DNA of 64,000 nt from Crocinitomicaceae bacterium. GTDB lineage: Bacteria > Bacteroidota > Bacteroidia > Flavobacteriales_D > Crocinitomicaceae. Positions 28,083 through 37,720 of this stretch are shown one piece after another. The position numbers were made by a program, and so were the translations under genes. The notes below the pieces were generated by a model, which was not told the origin of the DNA, ran no database searches, and was given only the letters and a program-made list of their open reading frames with translations. The stretch is from NCBI GenBank assembly GCA_016708105.1, contig JADJGJ010000002.1, forward strand, positions 62,001 to 126,000, in the 5' to 3' direction. Numbering within the stretch: position 1 is the first letter of the stretch; every line of letters starts with the position of its first letter.

Positions 28083-31000
28083 TCACATCACCACATTCAC
28101 AATTTTCCCCGGCACTACAATAATTTTCTTCGGTGATTTTCCTTCAAGATATTTTGTTGTGTTGGCTTGTGCCATTACTTCTTTTTCAATTTCAGTAGCA
28201 GTTAAGGTGAGAGGTAATTCCAGTTTAAACCTCATTTTTCCATTAAATGAAACCGGATATTCAAATGAACTTTCTACCAGATATTCTGCATTGAATTTTG
28301 GAAACTGCGCGTAGGTAATACTTTCTTTTTCACCAATTTTTTCCCATAGTTCTTCAGCAATATGTGGTGCGTAAGATGAAAGCAGAATCAACATGTCACG
28401 CAGTATAGCACGGTTATTACATTTCTGATCTGTGAATTCATTGGTTGCAATCATGAAATTTGAAACACCGGTATTGAATGAAAAACGTTCCAGATCATCT
28501 TGAATTTTTTTGATGGTTTTGTGAAGAGTTTTTAATGATTCTTTTGACGGCTCACCATCTGTTACTTCAAATTCATTTTTGTCATTATGAAATAGTCTCC
28601 AGAATCTTCTTAAAAAATTATGTACTCCATTAATCCCTTGCGTATCCCAAGGCTTAGCCTGCTCAAGCGGACCTAAAAACATTTCATACAAACGCAAAGT
28701 ATCAGCGCCAAATTTTTCTACCAGCTCATCAGGGGTTTGAACGTTGTATTTTGATTTGGACATTTTTTCAACTTCACGTGAGCAGATATAATCTCCTTCA
28801 TACAACAATTCAGCGTACTCATATTGCCTGTGCCATTGTCTGAGTTTTTCAAGATCTTTCAATTTATCGCCTTCCGGCAAACTCACGTCAATGGCAGTTC
28901 TGATGGCATTACCCGCAGAATAAGTAGCAAGCATATTTTCACCAAATTGAGCAAATTCTTTTTTGAACCAAGCATCCACATCCGGATGCGCACCATGCTT
29001 TTTAATGTACTCATACACCTCTTCAGGAATCAACAAAACTTTGCGCGCTGAAACCTGAGCTCCCGGAAATTTTTCTTCAATTTTAATAATCTCATCATGA
29101 TGTCCGTGATGCGCTGAAAGGGTAAACGGAATATGTCCCTCAGTTTGCGGCAACACAACATGAACATAAGCTGAATTACCCAATATCATTCCCTGATTAA
29201 TCAGTTTTTTGAACGGTTCATCGAATGAAATATATCCGAGATCAAACAAAAATTTATTCCAGAACCGTGAATACAATAAGTGACCTGTAGCATGTTCAGA
29301 TCCGCCAATGTATAAATCAACTTGTCCCCAATAATCGGCTTTGTTTTTTGAAACGAATTCACCGATATTTTTTGGATCCATGTATCTGAGAAAATACCAT
29401 GACGATCCGGCCCAACCTGGCATGGTGGAGTGTTCGTAGTCAAATTGATTTTGATATGTCCAATTATTAGCCCTCGCCAAAGGTGGTTCTCCATCTTCTG
29501 TAGGTAAATATTTATCTACTTCAGGTAAGGTGAGTGGCAGTTCATTTTCATTCAGAACGTAAGGCGTTCCGTTTACATAATAAACCGGAATTGGTTCACC
29601 CCAGTAGCGTTGTCTTCCAAACACTGCATCACGCAAACGATAGTTAATTTGTCTTTTACCTAAGCCTTGTTTTTCAATTTCTTCAATTGCTTTTTTAATT
29701 GCGTCTTTAACATCTAACCCGTTCAGAAAATCTGAGTTAATTTGTTTTCCTTCTTTTTCACACCACGCATTTTTTTCAAAGTCATGTTCCTGTGTTGGTT
29801 CAATGACTTGTGTGATTGGCAGTCCAAAATGTTTGGCAAATTTATAATCGCGCTCATCATGTGCGGGCACGGCCATTACTGCGCCGGTTCCGTATCCAAC
29901 CAAAACATAATCACCAACCCAAACCTGAATTTTATTACCCGTAAACGGATGAATTACATATGCACCGGTGAAAACTCCACTGATGGTGTTGACATCAGCC
30001 ATTCGTTCTCGCTCACTTCTGTTTTTTGCCTTGTTGACGTACGCATCAACTTCTGCTTTTTGCTCAGCCGTGGTAATTTGTGAAACCAATTCATGCTCTG
30101 GCGCTAGCGTAACGAAAGATACGCCGAAGATGGTGTCGGGGCGAGTGGTGAAAACTTCTATTTCCCATCCTCGGTCCATCCCGGGGGGAAGGATGCCAGC
30201 GTGGGTTGAAGACGTGCCGTCATCTTGTATATAAGTGATTGCGCTATCTTCTACTGATATTGATTCACTCATTTCATTGGTGTCATCGTAACGTGACGGA
30301 AGCGCTAGGAGCTCTTCTTTAATTTTATTAATTACATCGGTAATTTGATTTAATACATCTTCATTTCTAAACCGAATAACCTTAAAACCCTTTCTAGTCA
30401 ATTCTTGAGTGCGCAACAAATCTTCGTCTATTTGAAGATCATGAATATCACCATCTACCTCTATTACTAATCGTTTTGAAATGCACACAAAATCAACAAT
30501 GTATTTATCAATCAGATGTTGTTGTCTAATTTTTACACCGAGTTGTTTTGTTTTTAGTTCACCCCATAATTTCTTTTCTGCAGGTGTTGGATTTTGCCGC
30601 ATTTCTTTTGCTCTATGCAAATTGATTCTGGCAACTTCAGATTTGCCGTTTAGATATCGCGGACGTTCTTCTTCAACAATTTCTACTGTGCCATTAGGCA
30701 AGTTACCAAGTGTACTGGCATCCTTTCCTGCGGAAAGGATCGAGGATAGGATTATAAACCTAACCAACGCCCCTTCACTACGTCCAATCCAATTTCTCTG
30801 TGCTTCTTTTATGCTTTCACTCCAATCAATAGTTTCTAATCCGTCAAGAAGGCGTTGTGCGTATGCGGTAATACGCATGCTCCATTGTTTCATTAGTTTG
30901 CGCTCTACGGGGTGTCCGCCACGCTCACTGAAACCATCTTTTACTTCATCATTTGCTAACACGGTTCCCAATGCAGGGCACCAGTTTACGTAAGCTTCAC

Positions 31001-31640
31001 CGAGATATGTGAGACGAAAATTCATCAGAATATCTCGCTGTTTTTTTTCGTCAAATTTTTTCCATTCTTCTGCTGTAAATGGATGTAAATCTTTTTCAAT
31101 ATCACCTGTCAGAATATCACAACCAGTGCCGCTGAAGCCTTCTTTTTCAAAGATAGAAATGAGCGTCTCAATTTTCTCGGCCTTATTGGTTCGTGGATTA
31201 TACCAACTGTTGAACAACTGAATAAAAATCCATTGGGTCCATTTATAATAGTTCGGGTCTGATGTTCTTACTTCACGATCCCAGTCAAATGAAAATCCAA
31301 TTTTATCTAATTGATCACGGTAGCGCGCAATATTTTCTCTGGTTGTTTTTTCCGGATGTTGTCCTGTTTGTATTGCGTACTGTTCTGCAGGTAAACCAAA
31401 TGAATCATATCCCATCGGATGCAAGACATTATAGCCCTGTAATCTTTTATATCTTGCATAAATATCAGATGCAATATACCCTAGCGGATGGCCCACGTGC
31501 AGACCCGCTCCTGATGGATACGGAAACATATCCAATACATAATATTTTGGTTTTGACTGATCATCGTCTGCGTTGAACGTTTTATTGTCAGCCCATTTTT
31601 TACGCCATTTTTTTTCTATTTCTCTGAAACTGTATTCCAT
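28083..31640 (-). CDS. leuS: Leucyl-tRNA synthetase with in-frame DUF559 endonuclease-domain insertion
   Basis: This class I synthetase charges tRNA-Leu. Counting from MEYSF, the HIGH-type motif HVGH is at residues 48-51, the editing-domain motifs are FTTRPDTIFGVSF and GTGAVMAVPAHDERDY, KMSKS is near 959-963, and the anticodon-binding helices run to the end at residue 1185. The start at 31640 is preferred over one 17 codons upstream, which overlaps a -7 promoter element. The protein is about 240 residues longer than I expect for the family (recalled length). Residues of about 298-492, between NWIGRSEGALVRFI and IEVFTTRPD, are foreign. At about 333-443 they contain a DUF559 (PD-(D/E)XK, Vsr-like) domain with IVDF and IEVDGDIHD intact. 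The frame is uninterrupted, so the product is a single fused chain unless processed. Confidence 0.95.
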   Translation of the reverse strand: MEYSFREIEKKWRKKWADNKTFNADDDQSKPKYYVLDMFPYPSGAGLHVGHPLGYIASDIYARYKRLQGYNVLHPMGYDSFGLPAEQYAIQTGQHPEKTTRENIARYRDQLDKIGFSFDWDREVRTSDPNYYKWTQWIFIQLFNSWYNPRTNKAEKIETLISIFEKEGFSGTGCDILTGDIEKDLHPFTAEEWKKFDEKKQRDILMNFRLTYLGEAYVNWCPALGTVLANDEVKDGFSERGGHPVERKLMKQWSMRITAYAQRLLDGLETIDWSESIKEAQRNWIGRSEGALVRFIILSSILSAGKDASTLGNLPNGTVEIVEEERPRYLNGKSEVARINLHRAKEMRQNPTPAEKKLWGELKTKQLGVKIRQQHLIDKYIVDFVCISKRLVIEVDGDIHDLQIDEDLLRTQELTRKGFKVIRFRNEDVLNQITDVINKIKEELLALPSRYDDTNEMSESISVEDSAITYIQDDGTSSTHAGILPPGMDRGWEIEVFTTRPDTIFGVSFVTLAPEHELVSQITTAEQKAEVDAYVNKAKNRSERERMADVNTISGVFTGAYVIHPFTGNKIQVWVGDYVLVGYGTGAVMAVPAHDERDYKFAKHFGLPITQVIEPTQEHDFEKNAWCEKEGKQINSDFLNGLDVKDAIKKAIEEIEKQGLGKRQINYRLRDAVFGRQRYWGEPIPVYYVNGTPYVLNENELPLTLPEVDKYLPTEDGEPPLARANNWTYQNQFDYEHSTMPGWAGSSWYFLRYMDPKNIGEFVSKNKADYWGQVDLYIGGSEHATGHLLYSRFWNKFLFDLGYISFDEPFKKLINQGMILGNSAYVHVVLPQTEGHIPFTLSAHHGHHDEIIKIEEKFPGAQVSARKVLLIPEEVYEYIKKHGAHPDVDAWFKKEFAQFGENMLATYSAGNAIRTAIDVSLPEGDKLKDLEKLRQWHRQYEYAELLYEGDYICSREVEKMSKSKYNVQTPDELVEKFGADTLRLYEMFLGPLEQAKPWDTQGINGVHNFLRRFWRLFHNDKNEFEVTDGEPSKESLKTLHKTIKKIQDDLERFSFNTGVSNFMIATNEFTDQKCNNRAILRDMLILLSSYAPHIAEELWEKIGEKESITYAQFPKFNAEYLVESSFEYPVSFNGKMRFKLELPLTLTATEIEKEVMAQANTTKYLEGKSPKKIIVVPGKIVNVVM
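30164..30199 (-). repeat. Terminal inverted repeat, downstream end of leuS insert
   Basis: The plus strand reads CCCATCCTCGGTCCATCCCG then GGGGGAAGGATGCCAG. It matches the reverse complement of 30715-30750 at 29 of 36 positions, counted by hand. On the coding strand it encodes part of a Pro/Gly/Arg-rich segment (ILPPGMDRGW). Confidence 0.85.
30715..30750 (+). repeat. Terminal inverted repeat, upstream end of leuS insert
   Basis: It contains a perfect hairpin, ATCCTTTCC-TGC-GGAAAGGAT (30720-30740), followed by CGAGGATAGG. It encodes LSSILSAGKDAS in the leuS frame. Confidence 0.85.
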
Positions 31641-31688
31641 CTGATAAGTATTGCTTGTCTTCAAACGGCACGTCTGAATGTATTGCGG

Positions 31689-31696
31689 CAAATTTA
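31689..31696 (-). promoter_or_regulatory. Bacteroidota -7 element for leuS
   Basis: The minus strand reads TAAATTTG, an exact TAnnTTTG match 48 bases upstream of the chosen ATG. It overlaps the longer open frame's start, which supports beginning translation at 31640. Confidence 0.5.
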
Positions 31697-31902
31697 AGGA
31701 ATATATGCTTGCAAGGATATGACTCCATGGATGTGAGATTTTTTCTGAAAGTGGTTTTCAAGATGGGTGATGTTAAACACTGCCAGTGATAGTCAAATCA
31801 GCGGATTAGTCTGCTTATCAAATCTGCACACAAAACAAGTCGGGCTGAAAATTGACGAGAAGGTTAAGAAAATTCAATTGTCCTATAACAAAATTCAAAC
31901 GC

Positions 31903-34900
31903 TTACTGTTTTATAATACTTGCTCTAAATGATTCACCAGAGAGGGTATTTATTTCAAGCAAATAGATTCCATCGGCAAGCGGCTCCATATGGAGTGTAG
32001 TTCCATTATCTGAATTGGTTTGATGGATTTCTACAACTTGTCCGGCAGGGTTGTATAAGGTGATTTTTTGGAGATCAGTAAGCGGAATGAAAACATAATC
32101 AGATGTTGGATTCGGATAGACAACAATATTTTTCTGATTCATATTTTCAGCGCTTAATACGTTAGAATCATCCAGTACAAAACAAATTATTTGAGTACAG
32201 CCATTTGCATCTTTCACATAAATAATATAAAAGCCAGCACCCAGATTACTGAACACATTGGATGTTTGCCATGTTACCTGATTGTCAATACTAAATTGGT
32301 ATGGAGCAGTTCCACCACTAACGTTCAAGGTAATTGACCCGTCAGAATTACCGGCAGTTGCATTTATTTGTGATCCGCCAACCATCATAAAATCCGGTTC
32401 AATTACCTGAATGGTATAATATGATGAACAACCATTAACATCAGTAACAGATACTACATAAAGGCCTGCACACACGTTGGTGAACGAACCTGAACCTGCG
32501 TTACCTGTAGTAAATAATTGTGATGTGCTTCCGCCCATTGAATTTGTGAGTGCCACGGTATATGGCGGATTATTATTTACATCATTAAATGCAAAACCAA
32601 TAGATGCTGAACACGAACCTGCGCAACTTACACCGGCAGTATTAAATGCTGTTAACACAATATTGCATGATGTATTTTCATTTACCATGAACGTATAAAT
32701 TTCTGTACATCCATTTTCATCTTCAACATAAACTATATATATACCGGCAGATAACGTATCAAAAACATTAGATGATTGAAAATTGATTCCGTCTAAGCTA
32801 TACGCATATTGACCGGTACCACCACTTGCATTAATAACAGCAAGTCCATTGTTATTGCCGGTTGATGCATCAGTAACTGAAACGTTGACATTAATTTGAT
32901 CAGGTTCAGTGAGCGTATAGTTTGAAACAAATGATGAACAACCACTGGCATCAGTTACCGTGATGCTGTAATTGCCTCCACAGAGTGAACTGAAGGTGCC
33001 GCTGAATGAGTTAGCAGTTTGTGTGCTGGTTGAATGTAGAGTTCCGTCCAGGTTAAGCGTGATTGTATAGGGAGGATTATTGCCTGCATCCACATAAGCA
33101 TAATTCAAAGCACCATCACAAGCGCCATAGCATGATATAGATGAAGCAGGAAATAGAGTAGTATTGATAGTACATCCCGGATCTTCATTCACAACAAAAC
33201 AGAAAATTGTTGTGCAACCATTTGCGTCTTCCACATGCATAATATAAAATCCGGCAGCCAGACCTGTGATTGGATTTGATGAAGACCATGTTGTGCCGCC
33301 ATCAAAAGAAAATTGGTATGGTGCAGTTCCACCTGAAATATTTACTTGAGCAATTCCGTCTGAATTTCCTGCACTTGCATTGGTAACGTCAACTGAAGTA
33401 ACGGTGAGATAATCGGGCGCATCCACATAAACATCCACTTGATCAGTGCAGCCATCAGCATCTGTTATTTCAACAGTATAAATGCCCTCACATAAATTTG
33501 TAAATGTTCCGCTTCCTCCGTTTGACATGGTTGTACCGGTTGATAGCGCTGTTCCGCCAGAGATGAGTTCAATGGTGTACGGTGGATTATTCATTGCATC
33601 ATTGAAGCTGTAAATAACGGTTCCATCACAACTATAAGCACAAGTGGTTGAATTGGCTGTGGCGAATAAAAAGAAATTACACGTTGAAGTTTCATTTACC
33701 AAAATGGTGATGATAGACATACAACCGTTCGCATCTTGCACATAAATTATATAAACGCCAGTTGATAAACCGCTAAAGGTATTTCCGCTTTGCCAAGTAG
33801 TTTGATTGTCTATGCTGTATTGATATGGGGCTGTTCCTCCACTTGCTGTAATGGTTACTGAACCGTCACTATTGCCGGGTGTTGCCGGTGATGAAGAACC
33901 TGTAGTGAGTAATTGATCAGGTGATGTGACGGTAAAATTACTCACCTCAGCGCAACCTGATGAATTGCTTACCGTGAGCGTATAATTGCCTGCGCATAAT
34001 CCGGTGAACGATGAACTCACGGTTTGATTTGGACTGGTAGCACTTGCAATAGTAGCGCCCGTGCTGTCTTCAAGTAGGATGTAAAATGGTGGATCAGTTG
34101 GTGATCCTGAAAAAATATAATTCACTTCACCGTCACATGTCCATGCGCACGATGTTGAAGTACTTGTTGTATTCAAATTGAAAAAACATCCCGGGTCTTC
34201 TTGTATCACAAAAGTGAAAATGCTGATGCAACCGGCGTTGTCTTGCACGTAAGCTATATAAACTCCGGCAGCTAAATTGGTGAATAAATTACTTGATTGA
34301 AATGTGATGCCATCTAAACTGTATGAATAAACAGGCCATCCTCCGGTTGCAGTTATGGTTGCTGTTCCATTGTTTAATCCTGTTGTTGCATCTGTAGTAA
34401 CAACACTTGTCACTAACAATTGTGAAGGCTCAGTGATGGTGATAAAATAAGTACCCGTGCAACCTTGAGATGATGTAACTTCAACGGTATAAATACCTGC
34501 ACAGAGATTAGTAAATGTTCCTGTTCCGTTGGATGAAGCATTGGTTGCTGTCTGCACAACATTGCCATTCAAAATTAATTCAACTTGATACGGACCATCA
34601 TTATTGGAATCAAAATACGCATAATATAAACCACCGTTACATGCACCGTAACAACTTACCATACCGGTTGGATTAGCCGTTGCTACCAGCGAACATGCGC
34701 TCGCATCTGTCAAGGTAAATGAAGAAGTTTGTTCACATCCATTAGCATCCATGACAACAACAGAATATGTGCCTGCTGAAAGATTTGTGAATAAATTTGT
34801 TGATTGAAATGATACTCCACCATCAATGCTGTATGAGTAAGGTGCAGTTCCGTTAATGACAAAAATTTCAGCGCTGCCATTAGTTAATCCAAAAGATGGA

Positions 34901-35268
34901 TCCGTGGTGTTTGTGCTAATGATCATCTCTGCCGGTTCAGTTACTGTTGTGGACAAAGTATATGAGCATGATGTACCTTGTACTGTGATCGTATAATTAT
35001 CTGCACAAAGATTGGTAAATGGAATGGTGGTGATTTCCGTTACGTAGGTTTGAATGCTGAGGGTATTACCTGCTCCATCTTGTAGAATTACAATATAAGG
35101 TGAACCCGGTGATGGCATGTTCATGTTTTGATACACATAAACAATTGACCCGTCACAAACGCCCGGACAACTTGCCGGTTGAGGCATGGCTGTGGCTATT
35201 ACGTTGCATTGATTCCATGCAGTGAATTGCACGGTGAATAAGAGAAGAGCAAGAATGAGTTTTTTCAT
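31903..35268 (-). CDS. Large secreted SprB-repeat adhesin with T9SS sorting domain
   Basis: From the ATG at 35268 this is 1121 residues with a signal peptide (LILALLLFTVQFTAWNQ). The body is six tandem units of about 165 residues. Each unit joins a Cys-rich half (S-C-x3-C-[DN]-G pattern) to an SprB-type half with GTAPYQYSIDNQ, LSAGFYIIYVQDANGC and similar. The end (VVYPNPTSDYVFIPL, GIYLLEINTLSGES) is a T9SS type A sorting domain. SprB repeats are known from the mobile gliding adhesin of Flavobacterium johnsoniae, which is far larger; proteins of this size are usually cell-surface or secreted. Cysteines in each unit suggest stabilising disulfides. It is monocistronic. Confidence 0.92.
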   Translation of the reverse strand: MKKLILALLLFTVQFTAWNQCNVIATAMPQPASCPGVCDGSIVYVYQNMNMPSPGSPYIVILQDGAGNTLSIQTYVTEITTIPFTNLCADNYTITVQGTSCSYTLSTTVTEPAEMIISTNTTDPSFGLTNGSAEIFVINGTAPYSYSIDGGVSFQSTNLFTNLSAGTYSVVVMDANGCEQTSSFTLTDASACSLVATANPTGMVSCYGACNGGLYYAYFDSNNDGPYQVELILNGNVVQTATNASSNGTGTFTNLCAGIYTVEVTSSQGCTGTYFITITEPSQLLVTSVVTTDATTGLNNGTATITATGGWPVYSYSLDGITFQSSNLFTNLAAGVYIAYVQDNAGCISIFTFVIQEDPGCFFNLNTTSTSTSCAWTCDGEVNYIFSGSPTDPPFYILLEDSTGATIASATSPNQTVSSSFTGLCAGNYTLTVSNSSGCAEVSNFTVTSPDQLLTTGSSSPATPGNSDGSVTITASGGTAPYQYSIDNQTTWQSGNTFSGLSTGVYIIYVQDANGCMSIITILVNETSTCNFFLFATANSTTCAYSCDGTVIYSFNDAMNNPPYTIELISGGTALSTGTTMSNGGSGTFTNLCEGIYTVEITDADGCTDQVDVYVDAPDYLTVTSVDVTNASAGNSDGIAQVNISGGTAPYQFSFDGGTTWSSSNPITGLAAGFYIMHVEDANGCTTIFCFVVNEDPGCTINTTLFPASSISCYGACDGALNYAYVDAGNNPPYTITLNLDGTLHSTSTQTANSFSGTFSSLCGGNYSITVTDASGCSSFVSNYTLTEPDQINVNVSVTDASTGNNNGLAVINASGGTGQYAYSLDGINFQSSNVFDTLSAGIYIVYVEDENGCTEIYTFMVNENTSCNIVLTAFNTAGVSCAGSCSASIGFAFNDVNNNPPYTVALTNSMGGSTSQLFTTGNAGSGSFTNVCAGLYVVSVTDVNGCSSYYTIQVIEPDFMMVGGSQINATAGNSDGSITLNVSGGTAPYQFSIDNQVTWQTSNVFSNLGAGFYIIYVKDANGCTQIICFVLDDSNVLSAENMNQKNIVVYPNPTSDYVFIPLTDLQKITLYNPAGQVVEIHQTNSDNGTTLHMEPLADGIYLLEINTLSGESFRASIIKQ

Positions 35269-35353
35269 TGAAGAATTTTTTGGGTCAGACATTTTATCAC
35301 CAAGTGATTTGAGATCGCCGAATTATTTTTTTATTCCCCTTACAAACGAAAAA

Positions 35354-35812
35354 TTAATTTGCACGTTGCCTCAAATATTTTTCACGAAATAAAATTCCTG
35401 TAAAAATTCCGACAGCGTTCAAGATGGCGTCATCAATATCGCATGATCCTTTTTCAAAAATATATTGAAAAAACTCAAGCAAACAAGGAATGAGAATAAT
35501 GAATAGAAGCACGATGTATTTATTGAATCGGATAGTTGAAAGAATAATACCCAACGGAATGAACGCCGCAATGTTGCCGGGTACATTGATTATCCAATGC
35601 CAAATACCATGTCCGGTTGTAAAGGTATAGACGGTTAATTCAAACGTACTTTTAAACGGAATGAGATTGACAGATGTATTGGTACCTTGACGGAAGGGGG
35701 CGAAAAAAAGCAGATAGATTACGCTTGCTAAATACAGCGTAATTAGAAAAATATTTTTGCCTTTATGATTGCTATTCTTACTCAAGTAAATTTGTTTTAT
35801 CTCTAATCTCAA
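35354..35812 (-). CDS. VanZ-like membrane protein
   Basis: This 152-residue protein has four hydrophobic segments. VanZ-family signatures are visible: NLIPFKST early, NVPGNIAAFIPLGIIL in the middle, and LLEFFQYIF...GSCDIDDAILNAVGIFTG near the end. VanZ proteins are linked to teicoplanin tolerance in enterococci, but most homologues have no assigned role. The ATG lies 35 bases inside the upstream aminotransferase gene. A TTG about ten codons later, next to that gene's stop, could be the real start. Confidence 0.85.
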   Translation of the reverse strand: MRLEIKQIYLSKNSNHKGKNIFLITLYLASVIYLLFFAPFRQGTNTSVNLIPFKSTFELTVYTFTTGHGIWHWIINVPGNIAAFIPLGIILSTIRFNKYIVLLFIILIPCLLEFFQYIFEKGSCDIDDAILNAVGIFTGILFREKYLRQRAN

Positions 35813-36962
35813 CCAAGGCCATCTTCAGTTTTTCAATGTCATCCATACTATTATATACCTGTGATGAAACACGGATGAGTTGCAAATTTTTTCTGCCATT
35901 GAATTCAAGTTTGGTATTCATAATCGGTATCTGAATTTTATACTTCTCATACAAATGGTTTTTCAGTTGAATAACATCTGGTGTTTGAATTGGAATGCTG
36001 CACATTTGCCCTAAAAAAGTATCACTCACCGCCGTGATGGGTTCTGTTTTTAGCAAGTCACAGAGTTCAGGATAAATTTGCTGTATCATGGTTCTGCAAT
36101 TTTTACTATGCGTTGCCCAATCATGTTCGGCTAAAAAATCCAGTGCTCGAGGCACAGTTAAAAATGCTGATATATCTCGTGTTCCTTGATATTCATGATA
36201 ATCCAAAAATTGTGATTGAGATGGGAATTCTGCTTCATAACCCCATGAAATAATAAGCGGATCGAAGAGGTGCTGAATTTCTTTTTTTACGTACAAAAAA
36301 CTACAGCCTTTTGGCGTAAGCATCCATTTATGACATGCTCCGGTAAAAACATCAGCATTTAACTCAGACAAATTTACCTGCACGTGAACAGGTGCATGTG
36401 CTCCATCTACAATTGTCATCAATCCTAATTGTTTTGCCCGTTCACAAATTTCTTTCACCGGAAAAATTAAAGCTGTTGGACTGGTGATCTGTGAAATGAA
36501 TACAATTTTTGTTTTTGCGCTCAACCCTTTCCAAAACTCTTCAATAAACTGATCTTTTGAAAGCAGGGGCAATGAAATTTTTTGTTGAACATAGTTTGCC
36601 CCGGCTTTTCTGCAGTAATAATTCCAGGTGCGATCCATAGCGCCATATTCATGGTTGGTGGTGAGTATTTCATCACCGGATTCCAACTTTAAATTTTTTA
36701 TAATGATGTTTAGTGCAGTGGATGGATTTTGTACATAAACTAAATCATCTGCATGACAATGCATATAGTTTGCAAGTGCTTCACGAGATTTTTTCAGTAG
36801 AAGCGGAGACTGCACAGTAATAAAATCTACAGGCTCTTTCTCAAGTTCCAGTTGCCATTTCTGATACTCTTCAAATATTGGTTTTGGACATGCGCCAAAT
36901 GAACCGTGATTGAGATAGGTAATGTCTGAATTAAGATAAAAAAGTGATTTCATGTTTTTCAT
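35778..36962 (-). CDS. Class V PLP-dependent aminotransferase, isopenicillin-N-epimerase-like
   Basis: This is a 394-residue soluble PLP enzyme. The N-terminal YLNHGSFGACPKPIFEEYQ is the typical opening of the CefD-like branch of the class V family. IVDGAHAP holds the cofactor-binding Asp (D186), and GACHKWMLTPKG holds the Schiff-base Lys (K212). The C-terminal domain has RVSSQVYNSMDDIEKL. Members act as epimerases, desulfurases or lyases, and the substrate cannot be read here. The start may be the second Met (residue 4). It overlaps the VanZ-like gene by 35 bases. Confidence 0.88.
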   Translation of the reverse strand: MKNMKSLFYLNSDITYLNHGSFGACPKPIFEEYQKWQLELEKEPVDFITVQSPLLLKKSREALANYMHCHADDLVYVQNPSTALNIIIKNLKLESGDEILTTNHEYGAMDRTWNYYCRKAGANYVQQKISLPLLSKDQFIEEFWKGLSAKTKIVFISQITSPTALIFPVKEICERAKQLGLMTIVDGAHAPVHVQVNLSELNADVFTGACHKWMLTPKGCSFLYVKKEIQHLFDPLIISWGYEAEFPSQSQFLDYHEYQGTRDISAFLTVPRALDFLAEHDWATHSKNCRTMIQQIYPELCDLLKTEPITAVSDTFLGQMCSIPIQTPDVIQLKNHLYEKYKIQIPIMNTKLEFNGRKNLQLIRVSSQVYNSMDDIEKLKMALVEIRDKTNLLE

Positions 36963-37123
36963 TTTTTATTAATAGATGCCTTAGGTGCGATTAGTTCAAT
37001 AGCTTAATTTGTCGGATGTTTTGAATGGACAATTTTCAAGTTAATGTTCATGTGAATGAAATGTTGAATACCAAGTTTAAGAATTAATTCACGAATCATT
37101 ACATTTACCCAAATTTATCTACC

Positions 37124-37573
37124 ATGCATCGTCTACTTTTTCTTGGCTCTATCACCCTTTTTGTAGTTTCATTGTTTTTACCGGTTTATGCTGAAAAGCC
37201 GGATTTGCAAGCATACTGGGCATTGCTTGGCGGATGGATGGTTGGCGCAAATGATGTGCCTACTGCCGTGTCATGGTTTGCTAACATCACGTATTTGTTA
37301 GCTATTATTATGTTTATCAAACGCAAAAATCCTAAACCTAAAGCAGCCATGATTTTTGGAATTTTATCTCTGCTCATTGCTTGTGCTTTTCTTGCTGCCG
37401 GCAAAGGTTTTGTTGGCGCAAGTGAAACAGTGGGTAAATTATCAGTTGGAACAGCTTTTTATGCCTGGGTTGGTAGTTTTGTGCTGATTATATTGGCAGC
37501 CTTCATGAAATCTAAAGTAGCCACACCACCGGTGGATAATCAGAATACGGTTGATGGTATTGCGCAGGGATAG
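37124..37573 (+). CDS. Hypothetical four-helix membrane protein
   Basis: This 149-residue protein has hydrophobic helices at about residues 5-20, 45-65, 72-90 and 108-128. The start MHRLLFLGSITLFVVSLFLP is typical of an N-terminal membrane anchor. There is no known family. It stands alone between the aminotransferase/VanZ pair and the receptor gene. Confidence 0.78.
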   Translation: MHRLLFLGSITLFVVSLFLPVYAEKPDLQAYWALLGGWMVGANDVPTAVSWFANITYLLAIIMFIKRKNPKPKAAMIFGILSLLIACAFLAAGKGFVGASETVGKLSVGTAFYAWVGSFVLIILAAFMKSKVATPPVDNQNTVDGIAQG

Positions 37574-37720
37574 GGGATTTTATTCGTCTGCCTTTTTGGA
37601 ATTGTAACAATCTTTCCCCTCAACTTTCTGATTCAAATTAATTTTTAAACCCTGCTTAGGAAGGGAAAAAATAAGCCGTGTCAAAACCTTGTTTCAAAAT
37701 CCGCCTTACCTTTACCATGC

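Larger units (their letters stand above)
30164..30750 (-). mobile_element. Palindrome-bounded DUF559 element inside leuS
   Basis: This 587-bp segment is bounded by imperfect 36-bp inverted repeats. It contains a DUF559 coding domain (about 30310-30640) in the same frame as leuS. DUF559 domains belong to the PD-(D/E)XK nuclease superfamily, and the expected acidic residues (D in IVDF; E and D in IEVDG) and the His of DIHD are present. A solo relative of the terminus is at 45048-45078. The boundaries come from the repeat ends and the loss of LeuRS similarity, so a few bases of uncertainty remain at each end. Mobility is inferred, not shown. Confidence 0.75.

Noticed and set aside
30164..30750. 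Intein in leuS
   Set aside because: The insert has no N-terminal Cys/Ser splice residue, no TxxH block and no C-terminal His-Asn followed by Cys/Ser/Thr. The ends are palindromes instead.
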